Shown: piece by piece, positions 56,983 to 64,000 of the stretch | Layout of the letters: each line of letters starts with the position of its first letter | Position numbering within the stretch: the stretch's first letter is position 1 | Assembly (NCBI GenBank): GCA_015061985.1 | Contig: SUVN01000008.1 | Span: forward strand, 16,443-80,442 | Length of the DNA stretch: 64,000 bases | Source of the DNA: Akkermansiaceae bacterium | GTDB lineage: Bacteria; Verrucomicrobiota; Verrucomicrobiia; Verrucomicrobiales; Akkermansiaceae | Reading direction: 5' to 3' | Translations under genes and position numbers: made by a program | The notes under the pieces: model-generated | The model's database searches: none | Told to the model about the DNA's origin: nothing | Seen by the model: only the letters and a program-made list of their open reading frames with translations

Positions 56983-58161
56983 TTATGCCTGCCAGAGCAC
57001 CCGGGCACCATCGCCGGGGCGGGTGATGAGGTAATCCGTCTCGATACCGAGGGCATTGCGATAGGCCTCAATCATCTCCTGCGCCACCTGCTCCACATCG
57101 CTGCTCTTGACCAGCGACACGATGCAGCCGCCAAAACCGCCGCCCGTCATGCGGGCACCGTACACGGAAGCCGCAGAGGGAATCGTGTCGCTGAGGCTCA
57201 CCAGTGTGTCCACCTCGGCACAGGATACTTCAAAATCGTCTTTCAGAGACGCGTGGGAGCTGCGCATGGCAACACCGGCGGCATCCCAATCGCCTTTCTG
57301 CAGAGCCTCCGCAAAGGCGGCCACGCGCAGATTCTCGCCAATAACGTGGCGGGCGCGGCGGTAGCAGAGGTCGCCCAGCTCAGCCTTCTTCTCTTCCAGC
57401 ATATCGAGCGTGGCCTCGCGCAGGGAGGGCACGCCGAGAATGGCGCAAGCGTCCTCGCAGTTCTTGCGGCGGGCGGCATAACCGCCGTCGGCCAGCGAAT
57501 GCTTCACGGCAGAATCAATCACCAGCACGCTCACTTCCGGATCCATCATGGGGATGAGGCGATAGGAAAGGTCCTTGCAGTCCAGCATGAGGGCATGGTC
57601 TTTCTTACCGTTGGCAGAAATGAACTGGTCCATGATACCGCAGGGAACGTTCACAAACTCATGCTCCGTGGCCTGGCCGATGAGGGCGCGCTCAGTCGGT
57701 GTCACCTCTGCCCCGCAGAGGGCAGCCAGAGCCGTGCAGGCAGACACCTCAAACGCAGCGCTGGAGGAAAGACCGCCACCGCGCGGCACGTTGGAATCTA
57801 TGAGCATATCCACAGCGGGAACGGTAATACCGCGACGCTCCAGCATGCAGATAACACCGCGCACGTAGTTGCTCCAGAAAGGCTCACCGGGCTTGGTCAC
57901 ATCTGCCGGGTCAATCTCAATCATCTCATCACCCAGAGCACCAATCCAACGGTGCTTACTGGTGGGGGAGGGGGCCACAGCCACCACATTGATATTGTTG
58001 AGAGCCATCGGCAACACAAAACCGTTGTTGTAGTCTGTATGTTCGCCAATGAGGTTCACACGACCCGGAGAAGCCGCCACGACAGACGGCTTGTGGCCGA
58101 AATATTCTTCAAAGTACGGGGAAATGGTTTCCGCGCTTATTTCGCGTTGCTCTAAATCCAT
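56983..58161 (-). CDS. galK: Galactokinase
   Basis: 392 residues, GHMP kinase. [20 protein letters not shown] is the galactokinase signature, [20 protein letters not shown] the ATP loop, and [17 protein letters not shown] motif 3. Phosphorylates galactose at C1 for the Leloir pathway. First gene of a two-gene unit with the symporter. The promoter at 58171-58199 is so close to the ATG that the mRNA is predicted to be leaderless. galT and galE are not in this window. Confidence 0.95.
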   Translation of the reverse strand: MDLEQREISAETISPYFEEYFGHKPSVVAASPGRVNLIGEHTDYNNGFVLPMALNNINVVAVAPSPTSKHRWIGALGDEMIEIDPADVTKPGEPFWSNYVRGVICMLERRGITVPAVDMLIDSNVPRGGGLSSSAAFEVSACTALAALCGAEVTPTERALIGQATEHEFVNVPCGIMDQFISANGKKDHALMLDCKDLSYRLIPMMDPEVSVLVIDSAVKHSLADGGYAARRKNCEDACAILGVPSLREATLDMLEEKKAELGDLCYRRARHVIGENLRVAAFAEALQKGDWDAAGVAMRSSHASLKDDFEVSCAEVDTLVSLSDTIPSAASVYGARMTGGGFGGCIVSLVKSSDVEQVAQEMIEAYRNALGIETDYLITRPGDGARVLWQA

Positions 58162-58170
58162 AGCAAAGAT

Positions 58171-58199
58171 TTTATACCATATTCATTACCAAAAGTAAA
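58171..58199 (-). promoter_or_regulatory. Sigma70 promoter of galK
   Basis: Minus strand TTTACT (58199-58194), 17 bp, TATAAA (58176-58171), then 9 nt to the ATG. Confidence 0.7.
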
Positions 58200-58212
58200 C
58201 CATAAATTCAGC

Positions 58213-58252
58213 AAAAAAGCCGCTCTGCTCCTAATTATCAGGAACAGGCGGC
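58213..58252 (-). terminator. Terminator of the HU gene
   Basis: Minus strand GCCGCCTGTTCCT / AGGAGCAGAGCGGC imperfect stem followed by TTTTTT. Confidence 0.75.
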
Positions 58253-58288
58253 CTGTGAAGTGGTTGAAGCACCACCCGCGCGGGGTGT

Positions 58289-58597
58289 TTACTTTTTCTT
58301 GCAGGACTTCTTGGCGCAGGTCTTCTTGACTTCCGTCTTGAAAACAGAGGAAGGCTTGAAAGACAGCGTGGAGGAAGCGGCAATCTTCATGGCAGCACCG
58401 GTCTGCGGATTGCGGCCCGTGCGTGCGGCGCGGGTCTTCATCTCAAACGTACCGAAACCGACAAGCTGAACCTTTTCTTTGCGGGCAGATTCGCCGATTG
58501 CAGCCAGAACAGCGCTCAGAGCAGTCTCTGCGCACTTCTTCGTGGCTCCCTCACCAAGCTTGGCCTGAATAACGTCAACAAGTTGAGTCTTGTTCAT
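58289..58597 (-). CDS. HU/IHF-family DNA-binding protein
   Basis: 102 residues. MNKTQLVDVIQAKLG, the GFGTFEMKTRAARTGRNPQT segment with the DNA-arm proline (NPQTG), and KIAASSTLSFKPSSVF fit HU. A Lys/Cys tail (KKTCAKKSCKKK) extends the usual 90-residue form. Compacts and bends DNA. The promoter at 58606-58633 leaves only about 2 nt of leader. Confidence 0.92.
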   Translation of the reverse strand: MNKTQLVDVIQAKLGEGATKKCAETALSAVLAAIGESARKEKVQLVGFGTFEMKTRAARTGRNPQTGAAMKIAASSTLSFKPSSVFKTEVKKTCAKKSCKKK

Positions 58598-58605
58598 AGG
58601 GCTCT

Positions 58606-58633
58606 ATCTTAGCATGCTACATTCTCATTTCAA
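58606..58633 (-). promoter_or_regulatory. Sigma70 promoter of the HU gene
   Basis: Minus strand TTGAAA (58633-58628), 16 bp, TAAGAT (58611-58606), 8 nt before the ATG. Confidence 0.65.
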
Positions 58634-58735
58634 GAGAAAAAATAATAGGGAAGCCCATTTTTTTCAAAAAAATGAGCATCCTGCCCCGAAAATCGGATAC
58701 AGAATGCTCTAAATGCGGCATTGTAAGGGGTCAAT

Positions 58736-59476
58736 TTACCATTTCAGGGCAGAAATAGCCTCTTTCATCTCGCGGACAGCGGCTTCCAGCCCGATGAATA
58801 CGGCACGCGAAATGAGCGTGTGCCCGATGTTGAGCTCCGTCAGGTGCGGCACGGCAGTCAGCTCTGCCAGATTGGCCACCTGAATACCGTGACCGGCATG
58901 CACCTCCAGCCCCAGTTCATGTGCAAGCTGCGCCGCTGCGGCCAGGCGGGCAGTCTCTGCCGCGCGCTCTTCGCCCAGACTGTTGGCAAAGCGGCCGGTA
59001 TGCAGCTCAATCATGGGGGCTCCCGCCTCTGCACTGGCGCGCACCTGATCCTCCTCCGGGTCAATGAACATGCTGACCTGACTGCCGTTTTTTATCAGTG
59101 CGGCCACCAGCGGACGCAATTTATCCAAATTACCGGCGACATCCAACCCGCCCTCCGTGGTGACCTCCCGGCGGCGCTCCGGCACCAGGCAGACGTAATC
59201 CGGCTTGAGCGCAAGCGCCACCTCCAGCATAGCCTCCGTGGCACCCATCTCCAGATTCAGCGGCAGATTGATTTCGCGGCGCACGGCAAAGGCATCCGCA
59301 TCCTGCATATGGCGGCGATCCTCGCGCACATGCAGGGTGATGGAGTCCGCACCACCCGCCAGAGCCGCACGGGCGGCCTCCAGCACAGAGGGTTCGGCAT
59401 TGTGGGCCTCCGGCATTCCGGCGTAACGGGCCTGGCGCAGCGTGGCCACGTGGTCGATATTGACACCTAATAACAT
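58736..59476 (-). CDS. pdxJ: Pyridoxine 5'-phosphate synthase
   Basis: 246 residues from ATG 59476 (MLLGVNIDHVATLRQARYAG). TIM-barrel enzyme joining 1-deoxyxylulose-5-phosphate and aminoacetone-phosphate to give PNP in the DXP-dependent vitamin B6 route. Motifs: SITLHVREDRRHMQDAD, NLEMGATEAMLEVAL, GSQVSMFIDP, IELHTGRFAN, VHAGHGIQVANL, ELNIGHTLISRAVFIGL. The frame extends upstream through the purH terminator, so the internal ATG is preferred. Confidence 0.95.
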   Translation of the reverse strand: MLLGVNIDHVATLRQARYAGMPEAHNAEPSVLEAARAALAGGADSITLHVREDRRHMQDADAFAVRREINLPLNLEMGATEAMLEVALALKPDYVCLVPERRREVTTEGGLDVAGNLDKLRPLVAALIKNGSQVSMFIDPEEDQVRASAEAGAPMIELHTGRFANSLGEERAAETARLAAAAQLAHELGLEVHAGHGIQVANLAELTAVPHLTELNIGHTLISRAVFIGLEAAVREMKEAISALKW

Positions 59477-59504
59477 AGTCTTACGGTTCGATTGGAAATG
59501 AAAT

Positions 59505-59540
59505 AAAAAGGGGCTCCCGGATTCTGACACCGGAAGCCCC
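59505..59540 (-). terminator. Terminator of purH
   Basis: Minus strand GGGGCTTCCGG / CCGGGAGCCCC stem followed by TTTTT. Confidence 0.85.
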
Positions 59541-59557
59541 CCGAGCATTGAAAATTC

Positions 59558-61114
59558 TTAGTGCAGGAAGTGGCGGGCTCCGGTGAACACCATGGCGATA
59601 CCGGCATCGTCAGCAGCCTTGATGACCTCCTCATCGCGGATGGAACCACCGGGCTGAATGCAGGCAGTTGCCCCGGCATCAATAGCCGTCTGCAGGCCGT
59701 CTGCAAACGGGAAGAGACCGTCAGAGGCAATCACGCTGCCCTGCAGGCTGAGCCCGGCCTGACCGGCCTTCCACACAGCAATCTTCGCAGAGTCCACGCG
59801 GCTCATCTGTCCGGCACCGATACCGAGCGTGCCGTTCTTGTCGGTGAAGACGATAGCGTTGGAATGCACCTGCTTGCATACACGCCAAGCGAAACGCATG
59901 GCTTCCAGCTCCTCTGCCGTGGGCATGCGCTTGGTCACCACCTTGGCTTCCAGATTGTCCAGCCCCATCACCTCGGCATCACGCTTCATGGTCATGAGTC
60001 CGCCGGGAGCGGTGCGCACCATCGGGGTCTTGCAGAACTCTACCCAGGCATCCATATCGATGCGCATCACGCGGCAGTTCTTCTTCTTCTGCAGGATGGC
60101 ACGAGCCTCCGGCTCATAATCCGGGGCGATAATCACATCCGTGAAGATGGCACCCACGATGCGGGCCAGAGCCTCGGTCATCGGGCGGTTCATCACAATG
60201 ACACCGCCGAAGGGAGCTTGCGTATCTGTCTGGTAGGCACGCTTCCAGGCTTCCACAAGATCCTCGTCATCCTGGCCCACGCCGCAGGGGTTAGTGTGCT
60301 TCAGGATACCGACGGTCGGGCGGCGGAAGTTCATGATGAGAGAAGCAGCGGCATCCAGGTCCAGAATGTTGGTGTAGGAAAGTTCCTTGCCCTGCAGCTG
60401 GGTGAAAATCTTCTCGAAGTTGCCGTAGAGCATGCTGTCCTGATGGGGGTTATCACCATAGCGAAGCTCCTGGCAGAAGGGAAGAGAGATGCTGAAGTTG
60501 GCGCGGGTGCTGTCCTCTGCGCGGTGACCCAGATAGTTGGAAATGGCCGTATCATAGGAGGAGGTACGCATGAACACCTTGACGGCCAGCTTCTCACGCG
60601 TCTTGAGCGTAGTGCAGCCCTGGTGGTTCTCCATTTCCTCCAGCACGGTGTCATAATCTGCCGGGTCGGAAACCACGGTCACGGCGCTGTAATTCTTCGC
60701 AGCGGAGCGCAGCATGGAAGGACCGCCGATATCAATCTTCTCGATAGCCTCTGCCAGCGTCACGCCCTCCTTGGCGATAGTCTCCTCGAAGGGGTACAGA
60801 TTCACGCAAACGAGGTCGATGGTGGGGATATTATTATCCTGAGCCTGCTTCTGATGCTCCTCGAGGTCGCGGCGCTGGAGCAGACCGCCGTGCACCTTGG
60901 GGTGCAGGGTCTTCACGCGGCCATCAAACAGCTCCGGCGCACCGGTGTAATCAGAAATCTCAGTCACGGGCAGCCCCAGCTCCAGCAGATAGCGGCAGGT
61001 GCCACCGGTGGAAATGAGCTGAACTCCCTGGGCTACCAGCCCCTTGGCGAACTTATCAAGCCCTGTCTTGTCCGATACTGACAGCAGAGCGCGTTGAATT
61101 TTTAACGTTTCCAT
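59558..61114 (-). CDS. purH: Bifunctional AICAR formyltransferase/IMP cyclohydrolase
   Basis: 518 residues. The MGS-like N-terminal cyclohydrolase domain has [47 protein letters not shown] and [16 protein letters not shown]; the C-terminal transformylase part has [23 protein letters not shown] and KVVTKRMP. Carries out the last two steps of IMP synthesis, using formyl-THF. It has its own terminator before pdxJ. Confidence 0.96.
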   Translation of the reverse strand: METLKIQRALLSVSDKTGLDKFAKGLVAQGVQLISTGGTCRYLLELGLPVTEISDYTGAPELFDGRVKTLHPKVHGGLLQRRDLEEHQKQAQDNNIPTIDLVCVNLYPFEETIAKEGVTLAEAIEKIDIGGPSMLRSAAKNYSAVTVVSDPADYDTVLEEMENHQGCTTLKTREKLAVKVFMRTSSYDTAISNYLGHRAEDSTRANFSISLPFCQELRYGDNPHQDSMLYGNFEKIFTQLQGKELSYTNILDLDAAASLIMNFRRPTVGILKHTNPCGVGQDDEDLVEAWKRAYQTDTQAPFGGVIVMNRPMTEALARIVGAIFTDVIIAPDYEPEARAILQKKKNCRVMRIDMDAWVEFCKTPMVRTAPGGLMTMKRDAEVMGLDNLEAKVVTKRMPTAEELEAMRFAWRVCKQVHSNAIVFTDKNGTLGIGAGQMSRVDSAKIAVWKAGQAGLSLQGSVIASDGLFPFADGLQTAIDAGATACIQPGGSIRDEEVIKAADDAGIAMVFTGARHFLH

Positions 61115-61210
61115 GTGTTAAATGATTGATGTTCTCCGACAAGCGGTAACGCACAGTACACTTTTTTCCCTCAAAAAGCAAGTCTAAAAACCACACGTGT
61201 CCCAAAGTTT

Positions 61211-61568
61211 AGGTACAGAGCTCAATAAATTGGAATTAATTGAAGAGAAGTAAGGGCGTGGCCCGCACATAAAATTACCCTGACAGGCTGTGAAATTCTC
61301 GCCTGCGGCTCGAGTCAACTATGAATTTTTGAAAGAGCATTTTTTATGAAAATTGCCTTACGACTACAGTATCGCTCACACTTTAAGCAATGCTGTAACA
61401 AAACTTGGGAGAGGGGGAAGCGCATCACCACTTCTCCCCCTCACCCCTAAGGCTAGGGCAGTTGAGCGTTTGATTATGTTGCCTGTTTTAGTTACGCTGC
61501 CGCTGCGACAGAATCTGGCATACCTTGCTTTATACATTCCTTGGTGATAGCATTGAGCCTTACTATCA
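61211..61568. other. Gene-free left interior of the repeat-bounded element
   Basis: No credible gene. Short imperfect hairpin near 61409-61442 (GAGAGGGGGAAG / CTTCTCCCCCTC). A 64-codon frame at 61353 has no ribosome site or family resemblance. Confidence 0.45.
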
Positions 61569-62191
61569 TCATGCGAATGCTCGCCACCATAATCTGCTGG
61601 TAAGATCGTGCCGTTTTGCTACATAGTTTGCCTGATTCGATTTTGCATTCCTGAAATGGCGAAATCTTTTGTGATAATCATTTCCTTTCTTGCTATTGAG
61701 TGCGGCTCGCACGCACATGTATAGCAAGCATCGTATTTCCCGTCTCCCAAATATTGCTATGCGCTTTCCTACTCTGTTGCCACTACTAAAGCTGCAATTT
61801 TCCGGCGTTCCACCTGACCCAACTCCGGCAGATTCTGAATCAGTTGCCTTGCTGTCTATCTTATCTGTCTTTGCATTCAATCCTGCACCCTTTGCATAAT
61901 GACGAATGCGCCCTGCCATTTGCTCACTACGGGCTATCCCATTCTGAACCAGTAATTCTGCAAGATAAAGGATGATACTGTCTGTTGCTTCAAATACAAC
62001 TACCACATTATCACCCATTGCCTTAATATCTTTGCAAAAGCGACGGCAGCATTCTTCATCATTGGGATACACATTATACTTATCCGTCATGACATCCAGC
62101 TTGTATTTTGAGAGAGCACCCCCACGTAAACACAATTAGTCACATTATTTGAGACTACCGTCTTGCCATTTTCTATTACTGTGTATGTCAT
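61569..62191 (-). pseudogene. IS110-family transposase remnant
   Basis: On the minus strand from ATG 62191 the protein opens MTYTVIENGKTVVSNNVTNC, then shifts frame near 62130 into ALSKYKLDVM. The DEDD N-terminal domain is recognisable: VVVVFEATDSIILYLAELLV, then ARSEQMAGRIRHYAKGAGLN and AKTDKIDSKA. The frame then jumps to the C-terminal transposase_20-like region (RREIRCLLYMCVRAAL, DYHKRFRHFRNAKSNQANYV). Most of the middle (about 150-200 residues) is missing. Inactive. Confidence 0.8.
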
Positions 62192-62429
62192 TGCTTGTCT
62201 CCTTCTCTATTTCGGACATGCTCGAAAGCGAGCTATTCCAATCAACTATGCGAGATACGTTGCGGAGCCGCAGTTTACGGGAGGAAAGGGAGCCCCTGAC
62301 TCGAGCCGCAGGCGAGAATTTCACTTCTCTCTTCAGAGCGAACATCTCCCCCACAACTTCCCATTTACCTCACTCTTTACACAAACTTTGGGACACGTGT
62401 GTGATTTTTGTGTGATTTTTCCTTTTCAC

Positions 62430-62458
62430 TTGCATGACAGGGGCGGGTATGGTACACT
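62430..62458 (+). promoter_or_regulatory. Sigma70 promoter of murA
   Basis: TTGCAT (62430-62435), 17 bp, TACACT (62453-62458), starting 29 bp after the outer right repeat. Leader about 29 nt. Confidence 0.65.
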
Positions 62459-62493
62459 CCAACTGTTACACCAAACATCATTTTCTTATCTCC

Positions 62494-63792
62494 ATGGACA
62501 AACTCATTGTAGAAGGCGGCTATAAGCTTAGCGGCACCGTCAATATCAGTGGTTCCAAAAATGCCTCTCTCCCCATTCTGGCAGCCTCTATCCTGACAGA
62601 TGAGCCTGTGCGCATTTCTCGCGTGCCGGATGTATCCGACACCAACTACATGATTCAGATTCTCAGCCAGCTGGGAGCCTCTGTTGAGCGCTCCAGCGGC
62701 ACAGTCCGTATTGAATCCCCGGATGGTATCTCCTCCAGCGCCTCCTATGACCAGGTGCGCAAGATGCGTGCCTCTATCTGCCTGCTGGGGCCCATCATGG
62801 CCCGCGTGCACCGCTGCACCCTGCCGCTGCCCGGCGGCTGCGTGATTGGTGACCGCCCGGTGGATTTGCACGTGCGCGCCATTCAGGCACTGGGTGCTCG
62901 CGTCCGCATCAAAGGCGGCAATCTGGTCATGGAAGCGCCGAACGGCCTCATCGGCACCACGGTGGACATGCGCGGCGATTCCGGTCCCACGGTGCTGGGC
63001 ACGGATAACCTGATGATGGCGGCAGTGCTGGCCAAGGGTACGACCGTTATCGAATCCGCCGCCCGCGAGCCGGAAGTGGTGGATTTGGCCAACTTCCTCA
63101 ACAAGATGGGTGCCCGCATCGAGGGTGCCGGCTCCCGCACCATCACCATTCACGGTGTGGAGAAGCTGCACGGTTGTGAGCACACCGTCATTCCCGACCG
63201 CATTGAGGCCGGCACCTTCATGGTGGCCGCCGCCATGGTGAGCGAAGGTCTGCAAATCAACCGCGTCTGCCGCAAGCACATTCAGGCCATGGCTGATCTG
63301 CTGACCGAGTGCGGCCACGTGGTCGAGTTTGATGAAGAGGGCACCAGCGTCTTTGTGAAGCCCGGCGAGCGTCCCCGCAGCGGCAAAATTCTCACCGCAC
63401 CCTATCCGGGCTATCCCACGGATATGCAGGCACAGATGACGGCGCTCTTCGCCCTTACCCCCGGCATCAGCGTGGTGCGCGATACCATCTTCCCGCAGCG
63501 CTTCATGCACTGCTCTGAGCTCAAGCGCATGGGCGCCAATATCAAAGTGGACAACGGCACCGCCATCATCACCGGCGTGGAGGGACTCTCCGGCGCCCCG
63601 GTCATGGCCAGTGACCTCCGCGCCTCTGCCGCCCTGGTGCTGGCGGCTCTCGCCGCCGAGGGCACGACGGAGATTCACCGTCTCTACCACATTGACCGCG
63701 GCTACGAAATGCTGGACGAGAAGCTCATGATGCTGGGAGCCAAGGTTCAGCGCGTGCTGGATGTGGACGGCAGAATGACCGAAGAAGACTGA
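62494..63792 (+). CDS. murA: UDP-N-acetylglucosamine 1-carboxyvinyltransferase
   Basis: 432 residues from ATG 62494 ([20 protein letters not shown]). First committed step of peptidoglycan synthesis, transferring enolpyruvate to UDP-GlcNAc. [12 protein letters not shown] holds the conserved Lys; [20 protein letters not shown] holds the active-site Cys near 117, the residue fosfomycin attacks, so no intrinsic Cys-to-Asp resistance. The frame opens at 62434, but that overlaps the promoter. Confidence 0.95.
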   Translation: MDKLIVEGGYKLSGTVNISGSKNASLPILAASILTDEPVRISRVPDVSDTNYMIQILSQLGASVERSSGTVRIESPDGISSSASYDQVRKMRASICLLGPIMARVHRCTLPLPGGCVIGDRPVDLHVRAIQALGARVRIKGGNLVMEAPNGLIGTTVDMRGDSGPTVLGTDNLMMAAVLAKGTTVIESAAREPEVVDLANFLNKMGARIEGAGSRTITIHGVEKLHGCEHTVIPDRIEAGTFMVAAAMVSEGLQINRVCRKHIQAMADLLTECGHVVEFDEEGTSVFVKPGERPRSGKILTAPYPGYPTDMQAQMTALFALTPGISVVRDTIFPQRFMHCSELKRMGANIKVDNGTAIITGVEGLSGAPVMASDLRASAALVLAALAAEGTTEIHRLYHIDRGYEMLDEKLMMLGAKVQRVLDVDGRMTEED

Positions 63793-63820
63793 TTATCAGC
63801 CCCCTACCCCTTTTTTCCGA

Positions 63821-63856
63821 GTCGGAATGATTCAGATGAATCATTCCGGCTTTTTT
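63821..63856 (+). terminator. Terminator of murA
   Basis: GTCGGAATGATTC / GAATCATTCCGGC 13-bp stem with one G-T pair, 4-nt loop, TTTTTT. Confidence 0.92.
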
Positions 63857-63876
63857 GTTATAGAAGCAACTGAGCG

Positions 63877-63908
63877 ATCGAGTAGGGGGACTTTCGTCCC
63901 CCTCTCAC
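63877..63908 (-). ncRNA. Group II intron domain VI
   Basis: GAGGGGGAC / GTCCCCCTACTC hairpin with GAAA loop; the unpaired A in CTACTC is the candidate branch-point adenosine. The 3' end ...GAT fits the AY rule. Confidence 0.6.
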
Positions 63909-63942
63909 ACCACCGTACGTGCGAATTACCGCATACGGCGGT
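63909..63942 (-). ncRNA. Group II intron domain V
   Basis: 34 nt on the minus strand. Lower stem ACCGCCGTA pairs with TACGGTGGT including a G-T pair at the catalytic CGC triad; a 2-nt CG bulge follows; the upper stem TGCG/CGCA is capped by GTAATT. Length, bulge and triad match the domain V consensus. Confidence 0.82.
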
Positions 63943-63948
63943 TTCCAA

Positions 63949-64000
63949 TCAGCGTTTGAGGAGTTGATAAAACGAGATATATCCCTCTGCTCGTAGCCAA
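63949..64000 (-). CDS. C-terminus of group II intron reverse transcriptase/maturase (partial)
   Basis: Only the last 16 residues are visible: WLRAEGYISFYQLLKR then TGA. The position directly upstream of a domain V, and the aromatic Gly-Tyr ending, fit intron-encoded maturases. Too short for family assignment on its own. Confidence 0.55.
   Translation of the reverse strand, partial: WLRAEGYISFYQLLKR

Larger units (their letters stand above)
61192..62401. repeat. Nested inverted repeats framing a decayed mobile element
   Basis: Outer pair: CACACGTGTCCCAAAGTTT at 61192-61210 and its perfect inverse at 62383-62401. Inner pair: a 28-bp sequence at 61290-61317 and its perfect inverse at 62297-62324. 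Spacing between outer and inner repeats differs (79 versus 58 bp) and those spacers are unrelated by eye. The interior holds an IS110 transposase remnant. Confidence 0.85.
63877..64000 (-). mobile_element. 3' end of a group II intron, continues past window
   Basis: On the minus strand the end of a reverse-transcriptase frame is followed at once by a 34-nt domain V and a domain VI hairpin, then host DNA downstream of murA. The predicted 3' boundary after ...CTACTCGAT is near 63877. The 5' part lies outside the window. The intron is antisense to murA and sits about 20 bp beyond its terminator. Confidence 0.8.

Noticed and set aside
54929..57034. A plus-strand open frame of 701 codons
   Set aside because: Antisense to the symporter gene; His/Gly/Glu-rich, no recognisable domain.
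59561..61081. A plus-strand open frame of 506 codons
   Set aside because: Antisense to purH; mirror-frame composition.
61353..61547. A 64-codon plus-strand frame
   Set aside because: Lies in the decayed mobile-element region, with no ribosome site and no similarity to known proteins.

Overview
This window reads as the chromosome of a Verrucomicrobiota bacterium of the Akkermansiaceae (Akkermansia or a close relative). The evidence is the left edge, where a PilM-like gene follows a homologue of the Akkermansia pilus-locus protein Amuc_1102, together with a long-form IspG, an RpoD with a Lys/Pro/Ala-rich tail, an ADP-heptose operon and many lineage-specific secreted or membrane proteins. Coding density is high, GC content is moderately high, and most of the window is housekeeping DNA. 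Clear Shine-Dalgarno sites are rare.

Layout. 1-1.5 kb: end of the pilus locus (pilM, Amuc_1102-like). 1.6-4.2 kb: lgt, tRNA-Tyr, tRNA-Val and class II fba. 4.2-6.8 kb (minus): lipoprotein, tyrA and a membrane-module protein. 6.9-8.6 kb: ispG. 8.7-12.8 kb (minus): hldE-gmhA-GT9-GT10, an ADP-heptose and surface-glycan operon. 13-18.2 kb (minus): gyrB-gyrA. 18.4-19.8 kb: mpl. 19.9-22.7 kb (minus): three envelope or unknown genes. 22.7-28.5 kb: four uncharacterised envelope genes, one a pseudokinase fused to a SUMF1-like domain, then der. 28.6-34.4 kb (minus): a TPR-secretin, an AsmA-like protein, a DUF374 acyltransferase and folD. 34.5-36.8 kb: rpoD. 37-39.7 kb: ABC-F ATPase, cyclophilin and tRNA-Asn. 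39.8-42.6 kb (plus): site-2 protease, aroC and an RRM protein. 43-45.9 kb: a tandem duplicated membrane family. 46-50.8 kb: alaS, pssA and an acyltransferase. 50.9-51.4 kb: IS30 remnant. 51.6-53.8 kb: yggS, rpsI/rplM and an extended IF-1. 54-58.6 kb: outer-membrane barrel, galK plus a sodium/sugar symporter, and HU. 58.7-61.1 kb: pdxJ and purH. 61.2-62.4 kb: IS110 remnant inside nested inverted repeats. 62.5-63.8 kb: murA. The right edge cuts into the 3' end of a group II intron (domains V and VI plus the last residues of its reverse transcriptase).

How the genes fit together. Envelope building dominates: lipoprotein maturation (lgt), peptidoglycan (murA, mpl), isoprenoid precursors (ispG), ADP-heptose and glycan transfer, phosphatidylserine synthesis, secretin and pilus parts. 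Galactose uptake and phosphorylation (symporter plus galK) fits a host-glycan feeder.

Most interesting signals: (a) good sigma70 promoters ending 6-16 nt before the start codon of at least seven genes, implying leaderless mRNAs; (b) a gyrB promoter whose whole spacer is alternating, palindromic CG-rich DNA; (c) a pseudokinase-SUMF1 protein in a conserved-looking envelope cluster; (d) a module family present five times; (e) tandem region 1.1 copies in RpoD; (f) GyrA with Ala and Gly at the two classic quinolone positions; (g) the nested inverted repeats around the dead IS110; (h) the group II intron end. No CRISPR array, rRNA operon or intact prophage was seen.
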